In this document: positions 25,552 to 37,260 of the stretch, piece by piece
Position numbering within the stretch: position 1 is the stretch's first letter
How the letters are laid out: every line of letters begins with the position of its first letter
Origin: Hermodice carunculata
Taxonomy: Eukaryota; Annelida; Polychaeta; Eunicida; Amphinomidae
DNA: 64,000 nucleotides
Assembly (NCBI GenBank): GCA_964020975.1
Contig: OZ026625.1
Coordinates: 40,008,435 to 40,072,434, forward strand
Direction: 5' to 3'
Translations under genes and position numbers: made by a program
The notes under the pieces: generated by a model
What the model was told of the DNA's origin: nothing
What the model saw: the letters and a program-made list of their open reading frames with translations, nothing else
Databases searched by the model: none

Positions 25552-26815
25552 ACTTTTTTTTATACATTTATTTGAACCATATAAAAGTGTCTGAACGGTA
25601 ACTGAGGCCTAGGCAACGACTTTCCTTTGTAAAAATGTCCTTATACATATACATATTACACTCGCAAAAATAATGGAATGCGTCCTCATTAGCACTACCA
25701 CGTGAACGCTCGGGGGGAGTCAACAAGTCTTTTCCTAAAAAGATCACTTCGGAGTTTTCTATATTTCATACCCAGCCGAGCGTGTGCGGTAGCTATTCGC
25801 CTATCAACTCTGTAAAACAGCTTGTTGGCTTTATTGACCTTTGAAGTTTGGTTTGGTTTAGCTTTAAACGCTTGAGAATTTTCGATTTTCCTGGTATAAC
25901 AAAGTAGTTCATTCTATTGCCTTATAACAGGGAAAAAGTAAGACTTGAAATGTTCATTTCTTGCGGGAAGTTCGGGGGAAAGATGCCACACGTGTGATCT
26001 AATTCTTTGACTAACTGTTGCTCCGATTTCTGTGCTGTGCAGCTATTCCCTACAATTGACCCGTATTCCAGGATTGGTCTGATAAAACTGAAATACAAAA
26101 TTTCTGAAGACTGTCTACTTAGTCGAGATTGAAGATATTACAATATGTTAACCATTTTCATAGTTTTATTAACTAAACTATTGATATGATTGGACCAAGC
26201 CAGATCTGATATAAAACCCTAAATGCTTATGTTCCGATACATTCTGCACAGTTTGTTCATAAAAATCAAATCTGGGTAATGTTAAGGTATTCTTTTCTTG
26301 GATATTATCAGGCTTTTTTTTTTTTTTTTTTTGGATTAAAAGAAACAAACCATTTTTTGTGACCAGTCGTCCATTTCCTGTAAGTCTAAATTCAGGGTAT
26401 TAGTCGCAGAGGCTCGTTTATCTACGTGAAAAGAAAGAGTGGTGTCATCAGCGAACAATCGAATCGGAGACTGTACAGTTTTGGTAACATCATTGATGAA
26501 AATCAAGAACAGCATCGGTTCCAAGACCGATCCCTGTGAGACTCCTGCTCCAACTTCGCCCCAAGATGGTTCCCTACCCTGCACAACGACACGCTGCTTT
26601 CAATCTTGAAGATACGACTTAAACCATAGTAGAAGTGAGCCTCTGACACTAGCTCTTTCCAATTTATGTAGCAGCACTGAATGATATACACGATTGAATG
26701 ACCGAATGATATCGATAAAGACAACTCTAACGTCTTTTTGTTGGTCAAACGCCTCACAAAAATTATGATATAAATATATCAGTTGATTCACTCGTGGTTG
26801 TTTAACTTAAAGCTC
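25552..26815 (-). mobile_element. LINE B: decayed, 5'-truncated non-LTR retrotransposon
   Basis: On the minus strand, from 26815 down, the sequence starts inside the RT (NQLIYLYHNFCEAFDQQKDV), passes the catalytic box and HLG motif, and ends in a 3' UTR with AATAAA (about 25570) and a short A run at 25552-25560. Between 26260 and 26060 the text KHLGFYISDLAWSNHIN and LYFSFIRPILEYGSIVG can be read, both typical of Jockey/CR1-type ORF2. Stops and frame changes are present. The 5' end lies inside the RT, the usual result of incomplete target-primed reverse transcription. It resembles LINE A in motifs but is a separate insertion. Confidence 0.85.
26336..26815 (-). pseudogene. LINE B reverse-transcriptase palm
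   Basis: Two overlapping frames carry the palm. 26600-26791 holds VRVVFIDIIRSFNRVYHSVL, where the family usually reads D.SKAFDRVWH, so the first Asp is kept. 26336-26584 holds AGVSQGSVLEPMLFLIFIND, then IRLFADDTTLSFHVD with the catalytic Asp pair. GVSQGSVLEP replaces the usual GVPQGSVLGP. A frame change separates the two pieces. Confidence 0.85.
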
Positions 26816-27042
26816 AGCGATCTTTAGAAGGTTCTAAAAGTTTAGAGACACACGTACTCACGAAATGAGTTCTGAAACTATCTGATTGAGATTTACGGTG
26901 CTCAAAACAAATGTACTACTAACAGGCAAAAAGTTTATTGACCAGTATATTTCATATGTCGTGACATTATCAATTTTTTTACGTTCCTTTCTCTCAAAGT
27001 ATAAAACAGCAGAGTGAAGCTTCATCAAGGTAACAGTTCTAA

Positions 27043-27043
27043 G

Positions 27044-27126
<83 letters not shown>
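27043..27126. repeat. (TA)n-(GT)n compound microsatellite
   Basis: About 17 bp TA followed by about 66 bp GT. Alternating purine-pyrimidine, potentially Z-forming. Confidence 0.97.
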
Positions 27127-27129
<3 letters not shown>

Positions 27130-29308
27130 CACATACATATGCATATACACCATACTACATGCACAACTACAGCAATTACCGCTTGACCTATGCAGGTTAA
27201 TTCTATTAGTATTTTGAGCAAAAGAGCAAATATGAAACACGAAAGATATTTTAGGGTCGTAAATCTACATAGCCAAAATATGATTTGACACCCAGGTCAC
27301 TTCAATATGACCACTTTGTCAGATTGTGTGATGAAAATAGTTTGTTTTTTTCTGACGGAAATCACGACCATCATGAAATTGCCGGTGGCTAAGAGGATTT
27401 CTCCTAAAATGATGCTTGATGCGTATTAAGAGTAATTCACACCAATTTCTGGGATTGTAACTGTTTTCAAAGATCCAACGGACATACTCACTAATCCGCT
27501 TTAATACCAAAACAATCTATTAAAAAATTAATTGACTTCAAGTAAAATGACTTCACTATCTAGCAGTTCAGCAGCATGGTAACTTGGTCTGGCTGTGAGT
27601 GTGGCAAATAAGCAGATACTGTCTCTACATATCTGAATTTTTGTACACTCGGATGTAATGGTTTGCTGATCTTTGGAATTAAAGGTAGATCATTTAGCTC
27701 GTCCTTTTCACAAAGCCACCGATTGTCTGTAACAGTCTCTTAACACAATACAATACGAAGTCGCTTCAATATGCGTTGGTGTCTTTCAACATAACACTCG
27801 TTTACTCTTTGCGATCGAGTCATGTCTTTCTTTATTATCTCCGGGACGGCGGCCTTTTGAGCTACATGTGGCTAAGCTTATGCCAACTTCTTCCATCGGC
27901 TGTCCGACCATCAACAATTTACAAGTTAGACTCCTTCTAAAATCAGTAATCCTGATCCACTTAAACCTTTGCAGGATCGTAACTTACAATCTTTTTACTC
28001 AGAGTTGGCAAGAGCATGAATGAAGTACTTTCTAGCCCTGGTAAGGAGGCCCGGAAGTAGTTCCTGACTGCAGCGAATCACATGGCACATTTGTCCCTAG
28101 GCATTACAAAATCACATACTTATGTGCGAAATATTCCGATAGATCTGAAGGATAGTGCACACAGGGTCAAAAATTGTGATAGTAAAGATTTATTTTGTGC
28201 ACCTAGCTTTACAGAATGAACAATTTGAGAGAGATTGTTTCCTAAACGGCCCTCCAAGTAGCAGGTGTGCAATTGTCAGTTGACGACCCATGAAAGGACA
28301 TCACACTTTGTGACAGAGTTATCCTGAGATAGTTGAACTAAGTTACATCTAACAACTGAGAATCACTAAATGTCTCAATAAATTTTAAAATCTACTCAAC
28401 ATGACACACAACGGCCATCGTGTGGCAACTTTAAGGGAGACTTCATCAAGTTTCATTGAAGACATGATGTTGGACAATATTATTATTAGAGGTACCCTTT
28501 TAGCAGTGATGATATTATTATCAGTCAGAAATTTAAACGAAAAGACTAATTCACATTTGCCTTGTGATTGCATATCCAGTCCCCTTGCCAACTTGAAATA
28601 AATAGACTGTATGCGGGATTTGACAAGCCTGTTCTCTCAATAAGTGATGCCTCAGTGATTTTTTTTTGTTTTTAAATTTTCTATGAACTTTGTTGTTCAT
28701 TTTGGGAGAATATCATCAACATACATCTTTGAAACTGCTCAGTTAATGGCTTCAAAATTGCATATGAAGACCTTTCGGTACCACCAGGTCTCACTGTTTG
28801 TTAGATATTATCTTCTAACTTGCCCCGGAACGTACGTTGATTTGGTCTCCACCAAAACTGTCTGCCAAGTGGCACTGCCTTTATTTGCTCATTTTAGGAA
28901 ATGTTGCTGAAATCGAATGTTGTTCAATAATTGGACGAGTAGGCATGATAAACACAGGAGAATTGGCGTAAGCTGTGTGCATCTAGTTTTCGTCGGAGCT
29001 GTCGTTCTGTACCGAATTTAACCTTTATTGGCATATAGGCTGGGGGGGGGGGTACTATTGACTGTATGTACAAAGCGTTTAAGGAATTTGTGTCCTTGTG
29101 GGACTTTTTCATGGGGGGGGGGGATCTCAAAAAGGAATCTTCGGTGAAACCGCTAGGCCCGTTGCTTTGAAATGACACACAGACACATTAAAATTAGACA
29201 GGGTTAGGGGCCTCTGTAAGGGCTCGAACAGGAGTGCATTTTGGTAAACTTAATCTAATATATAAGGTCACAGAATCATTTCGATAAATGTCATATTAAG
29301 ATTAAAAA
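27127..29308. other. Possible decayed coding DNA, unidentified; otherwise nothing
   Basis: On the minus strand between about 28110 and 27320 several protein-like stretches can be read in changing frames, for example WLCEKDELNDLPLIPKI and RVNECYVERHQRILKRLRIV. I do not recognise the family. G runs of 10-12 lie near 29042-29052 and 29115-29124. No feature can be supported in the rest. Confidence 0.3.
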
Positions 29309-29352
29309 ACTATTTAAGCTAGGCCTTTTATTATGGGCCTAGCTTAAATAGT
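29309..29352. repeat. Perfect 17-bp inverted repeat
   Basis: ACTATTTAAGCTAGGCC at 29309-29325 and its exact inverse at 29336-29352, separated by a 10-nt T/A-rich loop. It could be the remnant of a foldback element or a hairpin. No T run or other terminator context. Confidence 0.85.
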
Positions 29353-30114
29353 GCTCATGATGGTGTTTCTTGATAAGTGACACACTGGAACGGCATATGA
29401 GTTACTGTGAGCTAACTCCCATGGCAATTAGGCCACTTTGGTCAAATCAGTTAAAGGGCAATAACGTAAGATTTACATGAGGTAGATTTTGATATTACAC
29501 AGGACGGTGGTACTCAACAAGAATCGGTTTGACAAGACAGATAGATGACTTGAATTAAATACCCAACGCTTGCAAAGTCATTTAAAGGCAGGTGAGCACA
29601 GAATTGTAACAGTCCTAGTGGTTCCTTTTAGGTTTCCCGAAGTTGAGCTAATTTGATTCGATTGACTATTAGAAAACAAAATTCCTGCGAGCTCAGATTC
29701 GTAATTTGTATGTTTCAGCTTCAAGTTAAATCAACATGAAAAACAACAATTTTGGGGTTCTTTCAAGTTTGATAATGAATATGAATATGAATATGAATCT
29801 GGTATCGTTATCATACTGGGGTCTTTATGTCAAGAACAAGTGCCTGCGGCTGGGCCCAGGTAACAAATTAAACTAACGTCAAAGGAGCTAATGTGTAAAA
29901 GGGGAACGAATATCCATTTTAAACATGTTTCAACAAATGTCCAAAGTCGCCTAAGGTCTATGAAAAATATATATGTGGTTCCCAAAACCCAACCGATCCC
30001 ACTGATACGACCCGACTGGCCCCGAGTCCCGACCCTAAATATTTTTTTTTTGAAACATAAAAAAAGTTTCAAGCCGCCCTACTCAAGTAAAAATTTAGCA
30101 AACCTGGCTAAAAG
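29353..30114. other. No gene recognised
   Basis: A short GAATAT tandem lies near 29775-29800. The minus frame 29830-30072 lacks motifs. Confidence 0.5.
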
Positions 30115-30452
30115 ATTTTATCGAGAAAGTGGCCGTCGTGTGCGGGAATTTTGCAGAAAAGTCAACTCAAACATAGTATTTTATTTCAACTGACTGGAGT
30201 GGAAGGTTAACTTGGGCCGAGCAAGGAACATGGCTGCATAGCCACGGTTGCGCGGTGAAACAGGATAGCCATAGCCCCGGTTGACAAATGTTATCTAGAA
30301 AGCGGCCGTCATGTGCTGTTATTTTGCAGTAAAGTCAACTCAAACACAGCATATTCTTTCAACATGTCTGGAGTGTTAACTTCGGCTGGGGAAACAGCAT
30401 AGCTGCATTGCCACAGTTGTTCGGTGAAACAGCATAGCTCCTGTTGTCTGGT
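30115..30452 (+). repeat. Two-copy tandem duplication, about 173-bp unit
   Basis: Landmarks recur at a spacing of about 170 bp: AAAGTGGCCGTCGTGTGC and AAAGCGGCCGTCATGTGC, AAGTCAACTCAAACA, GGAGTG, CATAGC and CGGTGAAACAG. The copies have diverged by point changes and small gaps. Confidence 0.8.
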
Positions 30453-31747
30453 GATCGTTATCGCAATATTTTTGCAAGGTTCCAGCTGTCCATCCTCTCA
30501 GTTAGCAGGGCATACAGTCGTTAAAGTACTTTAAAAAAATGACTTACTATGATCTTAACTTTAATCTGCCAGCTCAGTTGTGTCTGAAGCAGTTATCATC
30601 GTTAGTTACAAATCCAAATGCGACACAATACCTTGAGCCGGCACATGGTGAGTGCTATTTTGAACATTGCGCAATGCATTGACTGTGGGACAGTAGCACA
30701 AAAATGCATTTGATTTGCATATCAAAGTGAATTTGCTACCACGATATATATCAGATCATTATTGATGCTCTGAAACATTGGCAAAATATATACTTTTGGT
30801 ATCATATACTATACCCCCACCCCCACCCTGATCGTCCGATCACTATCCTCATTTACAAACCATTGGGTGCGGAATCCACAATTTTCAAAATGGCAGCCAA
30901 GTCTGTCGGTTAGTCCCGATTGGATATTTGGAAATGGTTGTATCAAAAATATATGCGAGATTAGTGTTAACGGAAGTTTAATTTGTCGAATAAATGTAAT
31001 GTACAATATGTAATGGGACTATTCCAGAGTCAGCATTACCTGAAAATGTAAATACATGTATACGCTATACAGTTAGCAGCTGAAGGCAGCGGTGGGCCCC
31101 AGAATAAGGATTTTGTATCAGACACTGAAGTCGCCCCCTAGGCTATGAATTAAGTAGAGGCACAGGGCACACGAGGCAAGACCCCCCCCCCTCCCCCGCT
31201 GAGTCAAAAGTGGAGCTTAGTGGAGAAGGCTGCCCCGATAGTGGATACAGGTCCGAAGGGACCGTCGTGTTTTATATAAGTGGTAAACACTTCCAGGTGT
31301 TATCCGATTCCGCAGTTCAAACTCTATACACTCCGTAAGCTAACTTGTCCCTGTCCCTGTCCCTGTCATACCTATATATATATGGAAGTACTATTGTACA
31401 TATTGCTCACGTTCCTCTGTAGAATTTTGACCTAGGTTGCATTAGCCCAAATATGTTGAAGAGTCTTCAGCGGGTAACTACACAGAACATGTTTCGTAGC
31501 CTCTACCCGTTATGTCAATTTAGGGCACATCAATTTTTGTCGAACTTGCCCATGAAAGAATTAGCCCAACATGTTGACCGATGATAAGGGACCAGATACA
31601 ACAGCAGAATAGAAGCCTCGCCCGAAGATTCGACACAAATTGTCTATTCTGCAGTTGATCCATGCGTACTTGACTCTCTCGTTGTCAACTTCGAGAAAGG
31701 TCAATATGCCCAGAGTTGACCTAACTATACTAGATTCACATTCTTTG
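30453..31747. other. No gene recognised
   Basis: C-rich runs near 31180-31195 and a short (GTCCCT)n near 31350. No gene. Confidence 0.5.
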
Positions 31748-31901
31748 TTAACAGACCTTTCACTCAAGAAACAGCATGCCCATAATCGCAAAGAACATAA
31801 GAATCGTCCAGGTCAACAGCTTTCCTCGGCACTTTCATTGTGACCAAAGCGCGCCGACGAAAGCTGTTAGCCTTGTCAAAACCTGGCACTGAAAGAGTTA
31901 A
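31748..31901. mobile_element. TTAA-flanked MITE, short diverged copy
   Basis: The right end, read inward, is TTAACTCTTTCAGTGCCAGG, nearly the left end of 5425-5674. The left end TTAACAGACCTTTCACTC is a weaker match. The internal core (31811-31869, GGTCAACAGCTTTCCTCGGC ... GCGCGCCGACGAAAGCTGTT) is the same hairpin module seen in 49640-49878. Confidence 0.5.
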
Positions 31902-32443
31902 TGGTTCTTGGAGATTATTTTCAATCCCTGTGTGATTGTAGGGTCCATTTTTACACAGACAATTGACTGAGTGGGAAATGACAGAAAATATCATGTCGTT
32001 ACAAATAGCACTTCGTTAAATTTGATGTGCGGTTGCAAGTTATTCATCTTTCAAAACGTGAAAGTTGCGGCCAGATTATTAGAAGTAAGACTAACCCACT
32101 GCAGTTTGCAAGAACGAAACGTCTTGTAAACTGAAATAGCCATATTGAATTTGTTCTCTTCTCTCCATTGAACTCGTGGGTGTTCATATCCTTCTATATG
32201 GGGAACTAACAAAATACTGTTACCATGGTGACATCAAAAGGAAGCGCACTATTCACAGATAGCTAGTGTTAGAGTTCCATTGACACGGCCTAATCCTTTG
32301 TTTAAAGCAAGAGTCCAAGGAAGGTAATATACGTTTCTTCGAATTTATGAAATTATACGACAGAATAGCAGAACTGTTGCAGTATACGATATAGAGCGTG
32401 GCGACAATTGCTATCAGACAAGGTTTTGGACGCCACATATTTA
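31902..32443. other. No gene recognised
   Basis: No recognisable content between the MITE and the following Helentron-like element. Confidence 0.5.
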
Positions 32444-33297
32444 TGTCCGTGTGCCAACACAGACATGTTTTTGTAGGAATTCCTTATTTCTTTCTTCTTT
32501 GTTTCTTCTTTCTTTCTTTACAGGCAGGTTTGTCCGATATTTCATATGAAAAGTATTATACGTAGAAACTCCAAACTTGGCACAATTATATTTCTAAAGA
32601 TGAAGTCTGGTCTTTTAATAATGAGCGGTCATGCTTTTCAAAATTATGCAAATGAGGGTTAATTAAAGTTTTAAAATTTTAATATCTTATATACTATAGT
32701 AGATATGGTTCCAAGTGTATAGGAGTTCCACCATAGCAAGGCAAAGGTCATCTCAAATGTCAAGGTCATGTCAAGGTCAAAAGTAAAAGGTCAAGTTCAA
32801 AGGCCAATTTTAGATCAAAATATCATTTTAAAGATCAAAGTTCACCTTAGGTAGAGGTCATCTCAAGGTCAAAGGCCACCTTCGATGGTGCTTTCTTCTA
32901 ACCATAACTTGGTCAATTTTGATCATGCTGGGCTCAAATTGTAGCTATTACAACACTGCATATTTTGAAAATTACATGTGACCCCTAAAGGGCAAGGGTC
33001 AATGTCATCTGCACCATTGAAAGTTTCACTCAGCCATAACTCGGCCAATTTCCATCCAATTCTAATCATGTTGGACTTAAATTGTGGGTATTATAACACT
33101 GTACATTTTTGCAATTTACATGTAACCTGTAAAGGTTAACGGTCAAAAGTCAAGGTCATTTGGACTTGGAAATTTTCATCCAGCCATAAGCTTAATGGAA
33201 TGTGAAGTACCAAAGCACAAAACCTGTACCATTTAAAATTTACAACTTTGGAAGGCACACAGACAGATTAGCTTTGAAGCAAAACTCCCTTTTGTAG
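32444..33297 (+). mobile_element. Helentron-like element, AGGTCA-rich subfamily, copy A
   Basis: Head hairpin TGTCCGTGTGCC..ACACAGACA at 32444-32465, a TTTC-type pyrimidine tract, then the family head (TTTGTCCGATATTTC, AAACTCCAAACTTGGCACAA, ATTATGCAAATGAGGG). The body is an AGGTCA-rich segment followed by degenerate tandem units marked by CCATAACTYGGYCAATTT near 32900 and 33035 (spacing about 137 bp). The tail is GGCACACAGACA at 33254-33265, complementary to the head, then a palindrome AGATTAGCTTTGAAGC (33265-33286, degenerate) and GTAG-T where CTAG-T is expected. It looks full-length and non-coding. Confidence 0.7.
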
Positions 33298-33452
33298 TTG
33301 GCTTTCTGTTGTTCCAGACTGTTTTGTCTTTACTTGCCTGTTCTTCTGATTCTCATTTTCCTCATGACATGGTTTCTGCTTTGGCTTTCATACGCACTCA
33401 CAGAATCCGCTTTGAAACAGGTAAACATCTGTCCGAATAAATATCTACCAAG

Positions 33453-34260
33453 ACTGTTAGCTTTGTGGCAACACAGACATATTGTCTTCTCGGAATTCTT
33501 TCTTTTTTTTTTTTACAGGCAAATTTGTCCGACATTTGATTTGAAATGTATTATACATAGAAACTCCAAACTTGGCACAATTATACTTCTATTGATGAAC
33601 TGTCGTGTTAATAAAATGAAAGATCATGCTTTTCAAAATAATGCAAATGGGGGCTAAGTAAAGTTTAATATCTTTAATATCTTATATACTATAGTAGATG
33701 TGGTTTCGAGTATATAGCAGTTCGATCATAGCAAGACAAAGGTCATCTCAAATGCCAAGATCATGTCAAGGTCAAAGGTCAATTTTAGGTCAAAACGTCA
33801 TTTTAAAGGTCAACGTTTACTTCAGGTAGCGTTCATCTCAACAACAAGGTCAAAGGCCACTTTCGATGGTGGCTTTCTTCTAGCCATAACTTGGACAATT
33901 TTTATCCAATTTTGATCATGTTGGGCTCGAATTGTAGCTATTGTAATACTACTTATTTTAAAACTTACGTGTGACCTCTAAAGGTCAAAAATCAACGTCA
34001 TTTGGGCATTTGAATGTTTCATTCAACCATAACTTGACCAATTTTCATCCAACTCTAATTATGTTGGACTGAAATTGTAAGTATTGCAACACTGCACATT
34101 TTTGTAAGAACATGTAACCTCTAAAGGACAAAGGTCAAGGTCATTTGGCCCCTTGAAAGTTTTATCTTGCCATAGCTTGCTTAATTGTCGTCTGTTTTGG
34201 TTCATGTTGGGCTTAAATTGTGGGTAATGACCTGTAAAGGTCAAAGTTCAAGCTATGAAG
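33453..34260 (+). mobile_element. Helentron-like element, AGGTCA-rich subfamily, copy B
   Basis: Direct-orientation copy about 1 kb after copy A and collinear with it: GGCAACACAGACA head (33467-33479), T-rich tract, TTTGTCCGACATTTGA, AAACTCCAAACTTGGCACAA, AATGCAAATGGGGG, a dense AGGTCA block (33735-33860), and at least three units marked by CCATAACTTGGACAATTT-like motifs near 33890, 34025 and 34170. No tail palindrome was found near 34260, so the 3' end is lost or diverged. Confidence 0.65.
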
Positions 34261-37018
34261 ATATTCTTAGACACCATCAGGCCAGTTGCCTTGAAACGAC
34301 ACAATGGAAACCTTTAAGATACTGAAAAATTACTAACTTTTATGAATTATTTTCTTGTTTTCCCCTTTTTCTATATCCATAAAACTGGTAGCTGGATCTT
34401 CCCCAAATGCAGTACAAATATTTCCAGGCTTGTGTCCTAAGTAGACTATGCTTTGTGCTTCTTTTTCATTTAATTTTTATATAATGAAGATTTCATGAAC
34501 TTGATCCTGGTCTGCAAGCAATCTATTGCCCTGATCCGTACTAATTTCGTTGAGGAGTTGGGGTTTTTTTCCTTTTTTTTTTCTTTCAATTTCCACGGTT
34601 ATCAAGTGGAGTACCGTTAGATCAATAACAGTTTATAGAAATGGGAGTGTTAGTTATTACATCTGTATATGTTTTACTGCTAGCCAGACACTCGTCAAAC
34701 TTGATAGAGATACATGCCTGTGGTTTGTCTCTCATTTCGATGTTCGCCGGTTTATCAGGGATCAGGTTTTTTGGGACTTTTTCGGAAATCTATGAAGCCA
34801 CTTGTTGTTTTGTCAGGTTTTGCTGTGGTGTAAGCGAGCTGAGCGGAACTTGCTCCTTGGCACATCGTTTTGTCATCAGTACACATCCGTGTATTAACAA
34901 CAGGCATATTTGGCAGATTGCTGCTGAAAACCGAAAACGGTGAAAGCCCTCAAAATTGCAATGTGCTGAAACCCATAAAGTTAATCCCAGGGAGAGAACA
35001 TTATGCTGTAAAAAATACGTTTTAGAAAACGACAAAAAACGATTTCCTTAAAAAAAAATCTATGTAATTACTTTCTGAGACAAGGTCACCTACACAAATT
35101 GTGACAGAATGTCTTAAAATGTAAATGTACGTACAGGGGAAAATAGCATTGCGTTTTATTCCAATGTATGCATCTGATGTTCACCAACGTGGGGCAATCA
35201 TACCAGGGTGGAGATTCATGTATGTTTAAAACACATAGACGTAATACAACAAAGCAAACTATGACAAATATATAGATGTCGATAGAAAGATCAATGTCAC
35301 TGACATGACATGATTTTGTCCTCCATAATTTTCTCGTCTGTGGCTTTGAAATTGTCGTAAAGACGGAGTGTAGAGGGATGCCTGTACGCTGGTACAGGTA
35401 ATAATTTTTGCCCCAATACAAGTAAAGAAAAAGAAAATGAAAAAAATTACAAATAAAAGTTCGTATTTAGTATGGACAATAAAAGGCTTCCAATGCGCAA
35501 GTTCGGTAAATAAAAACCGCCCTGTACCCCCTTTGGGAAAACCTCCTTTTAAGTGGACAGTAACTATACATTTAGATGACCTTGGGAAAGAATTTTGATA
35601 TGTTATTATTTCATAGACTACACTCTGACAGAATCTACGCAAAATTAAATTTTGGCACATTCAGTGTTGTGGATACTCGGCACAAATAGCTGCCCGTGAA
35701 GCAAGACTTATGCGGAGTCTATTTAGCAGGCAAAGCCAGCAGTGACACGGTGTGGATGCTGGTCATTAGAAGAGAGGACACTCACAGTATGACAGCACCA
35801 TTTTTATGAATAACTTTATCATTTTGAAAGAGAAAAACTTAACTAAAATATGTACATGTTTTGAACTTCATTTATACACACATTGACTTAAAATATAGCA
35901 GTTTAATAACAATTCAAAGGAATTGAGATTAATTTGATCAAAAATATGCGTGTTAAAACTGTTTTCAAACAAAATCACCCGATTCCTTCAACCTTGTTTG
36001 CCCATGTAGAGGGAGTTGATAGAACCAGATGATAAGGCTAAGGTTTTTACTATTTTAATGACACAATGAGCCATTACCGATACTTCGTGATGTCTTTCAT
36101 TATCATACAGATGTTTAACAATTTTCAATGAGTAACATCCAATGCAAAAACATGATGGAGCGCAAAAATTATATCAAATTACACATCCACAAAATTAATG
36201 GTTCCATTTTCAAAGCAGTTCTCATTCATCATTTTCAAGAAATTACATTATGCTGAGAGACTTGTGCTGTACACATTAATACTAGATATTGCTTTCTGAA
36301 TGACGAAAACAATCCTAGTCTTTCACATGGGGCTATGTCTTTGGCTGTTGTAATGGTAGGTTGTGAATAAGATTTCTTTAGAGTAAGACGTTCAATGATG
36401 ATCTGTTTACCACAAATAAATACATGCTGGAATTCTGCAACATAATTCTTATGTCAAGAAACACAGACCAATGAACACACCAAGCGACACTCACGAATCA
36501 TTCCGCATAAGCGGACTAGTGCGTAATTTATACAACAGACAATCTATAAAATCAAATTTAGTCCATATATTATTTGCTTTTAGTGAGTCTGTTAGTCTTA
36601 TGTTCAGCTCATGAGTCATCTTGTCAAAGGAAGAAAATCCAATTAAAAAGGACTCTAATAATATTTAAAGTGAGTCAAAAACATTTCGCAGCACTAGGAT
36701 TAGAACGTGTAAGACAAATATTTGTCCATGGTTTTAGCATATTCGTAACTTGTTCCAGCACTTTTTTTTTAATTCTCAAAAAAAACCTTTGAAATTTGCG
36801 CAGAAATTGGCCATAAAACGATGCATAAGTTTTCATATTGTGAAGCGAAAAGGGTTAAAATCATAACATCGTCATCTTTAAAGTAGCTGTATTGCCAACT
36901 GTTAGCATTGTATTGGTGTGTCGGAGCGTTTGCTAATAGAGTACAGCCCACAGAAGCTGCGTGTCTCATCAATGAAAGTAACTAGTTCTTTTCATCTTTA
37001 TCTCCTTTAGAATTTTTT
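34261..37018. other. No gene recognised
   Basis: The longest frames (34641-34943 plus; 35086-35421 and 35259-35660 minus) have no recognisable domains or splice signals. Mostly AT-rich. Confidence 0.5.
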
Positions 37019-37260
37019 GTGTGTGCGGCGGGATACCGTAGTCGCTTATGTGTTGGATTTTCCGCCATTTTACGCTTGGGTGCGCACGCACAAGCACGAG
37101 TCGGGTCCGATTTTCTCCGGAAGAAGCGGTGCAGCCCAGGTGTGTCCGCCGCTTGGCGTGTGACTTACACTACGCGGTGCTACCATCTAATTTTAATCTT
37201 ATTACTCGGCATACCCAGGTTAGCTTTGAGACCTCCCGTTGATAAGCAAAAGAAGCGGAA
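37019..37260. promoter_or_regulatory. CpG-rich patch, promoter-like
   Basis: A short GC/CpG-rich island with CCGCCATTTT (YY1-like) near 37062 and TCCGGAAGAAG (ETS-like) near 37118. The open frames here are probably by-products of high GC. No exon can be attached. Confidence 0.25.
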
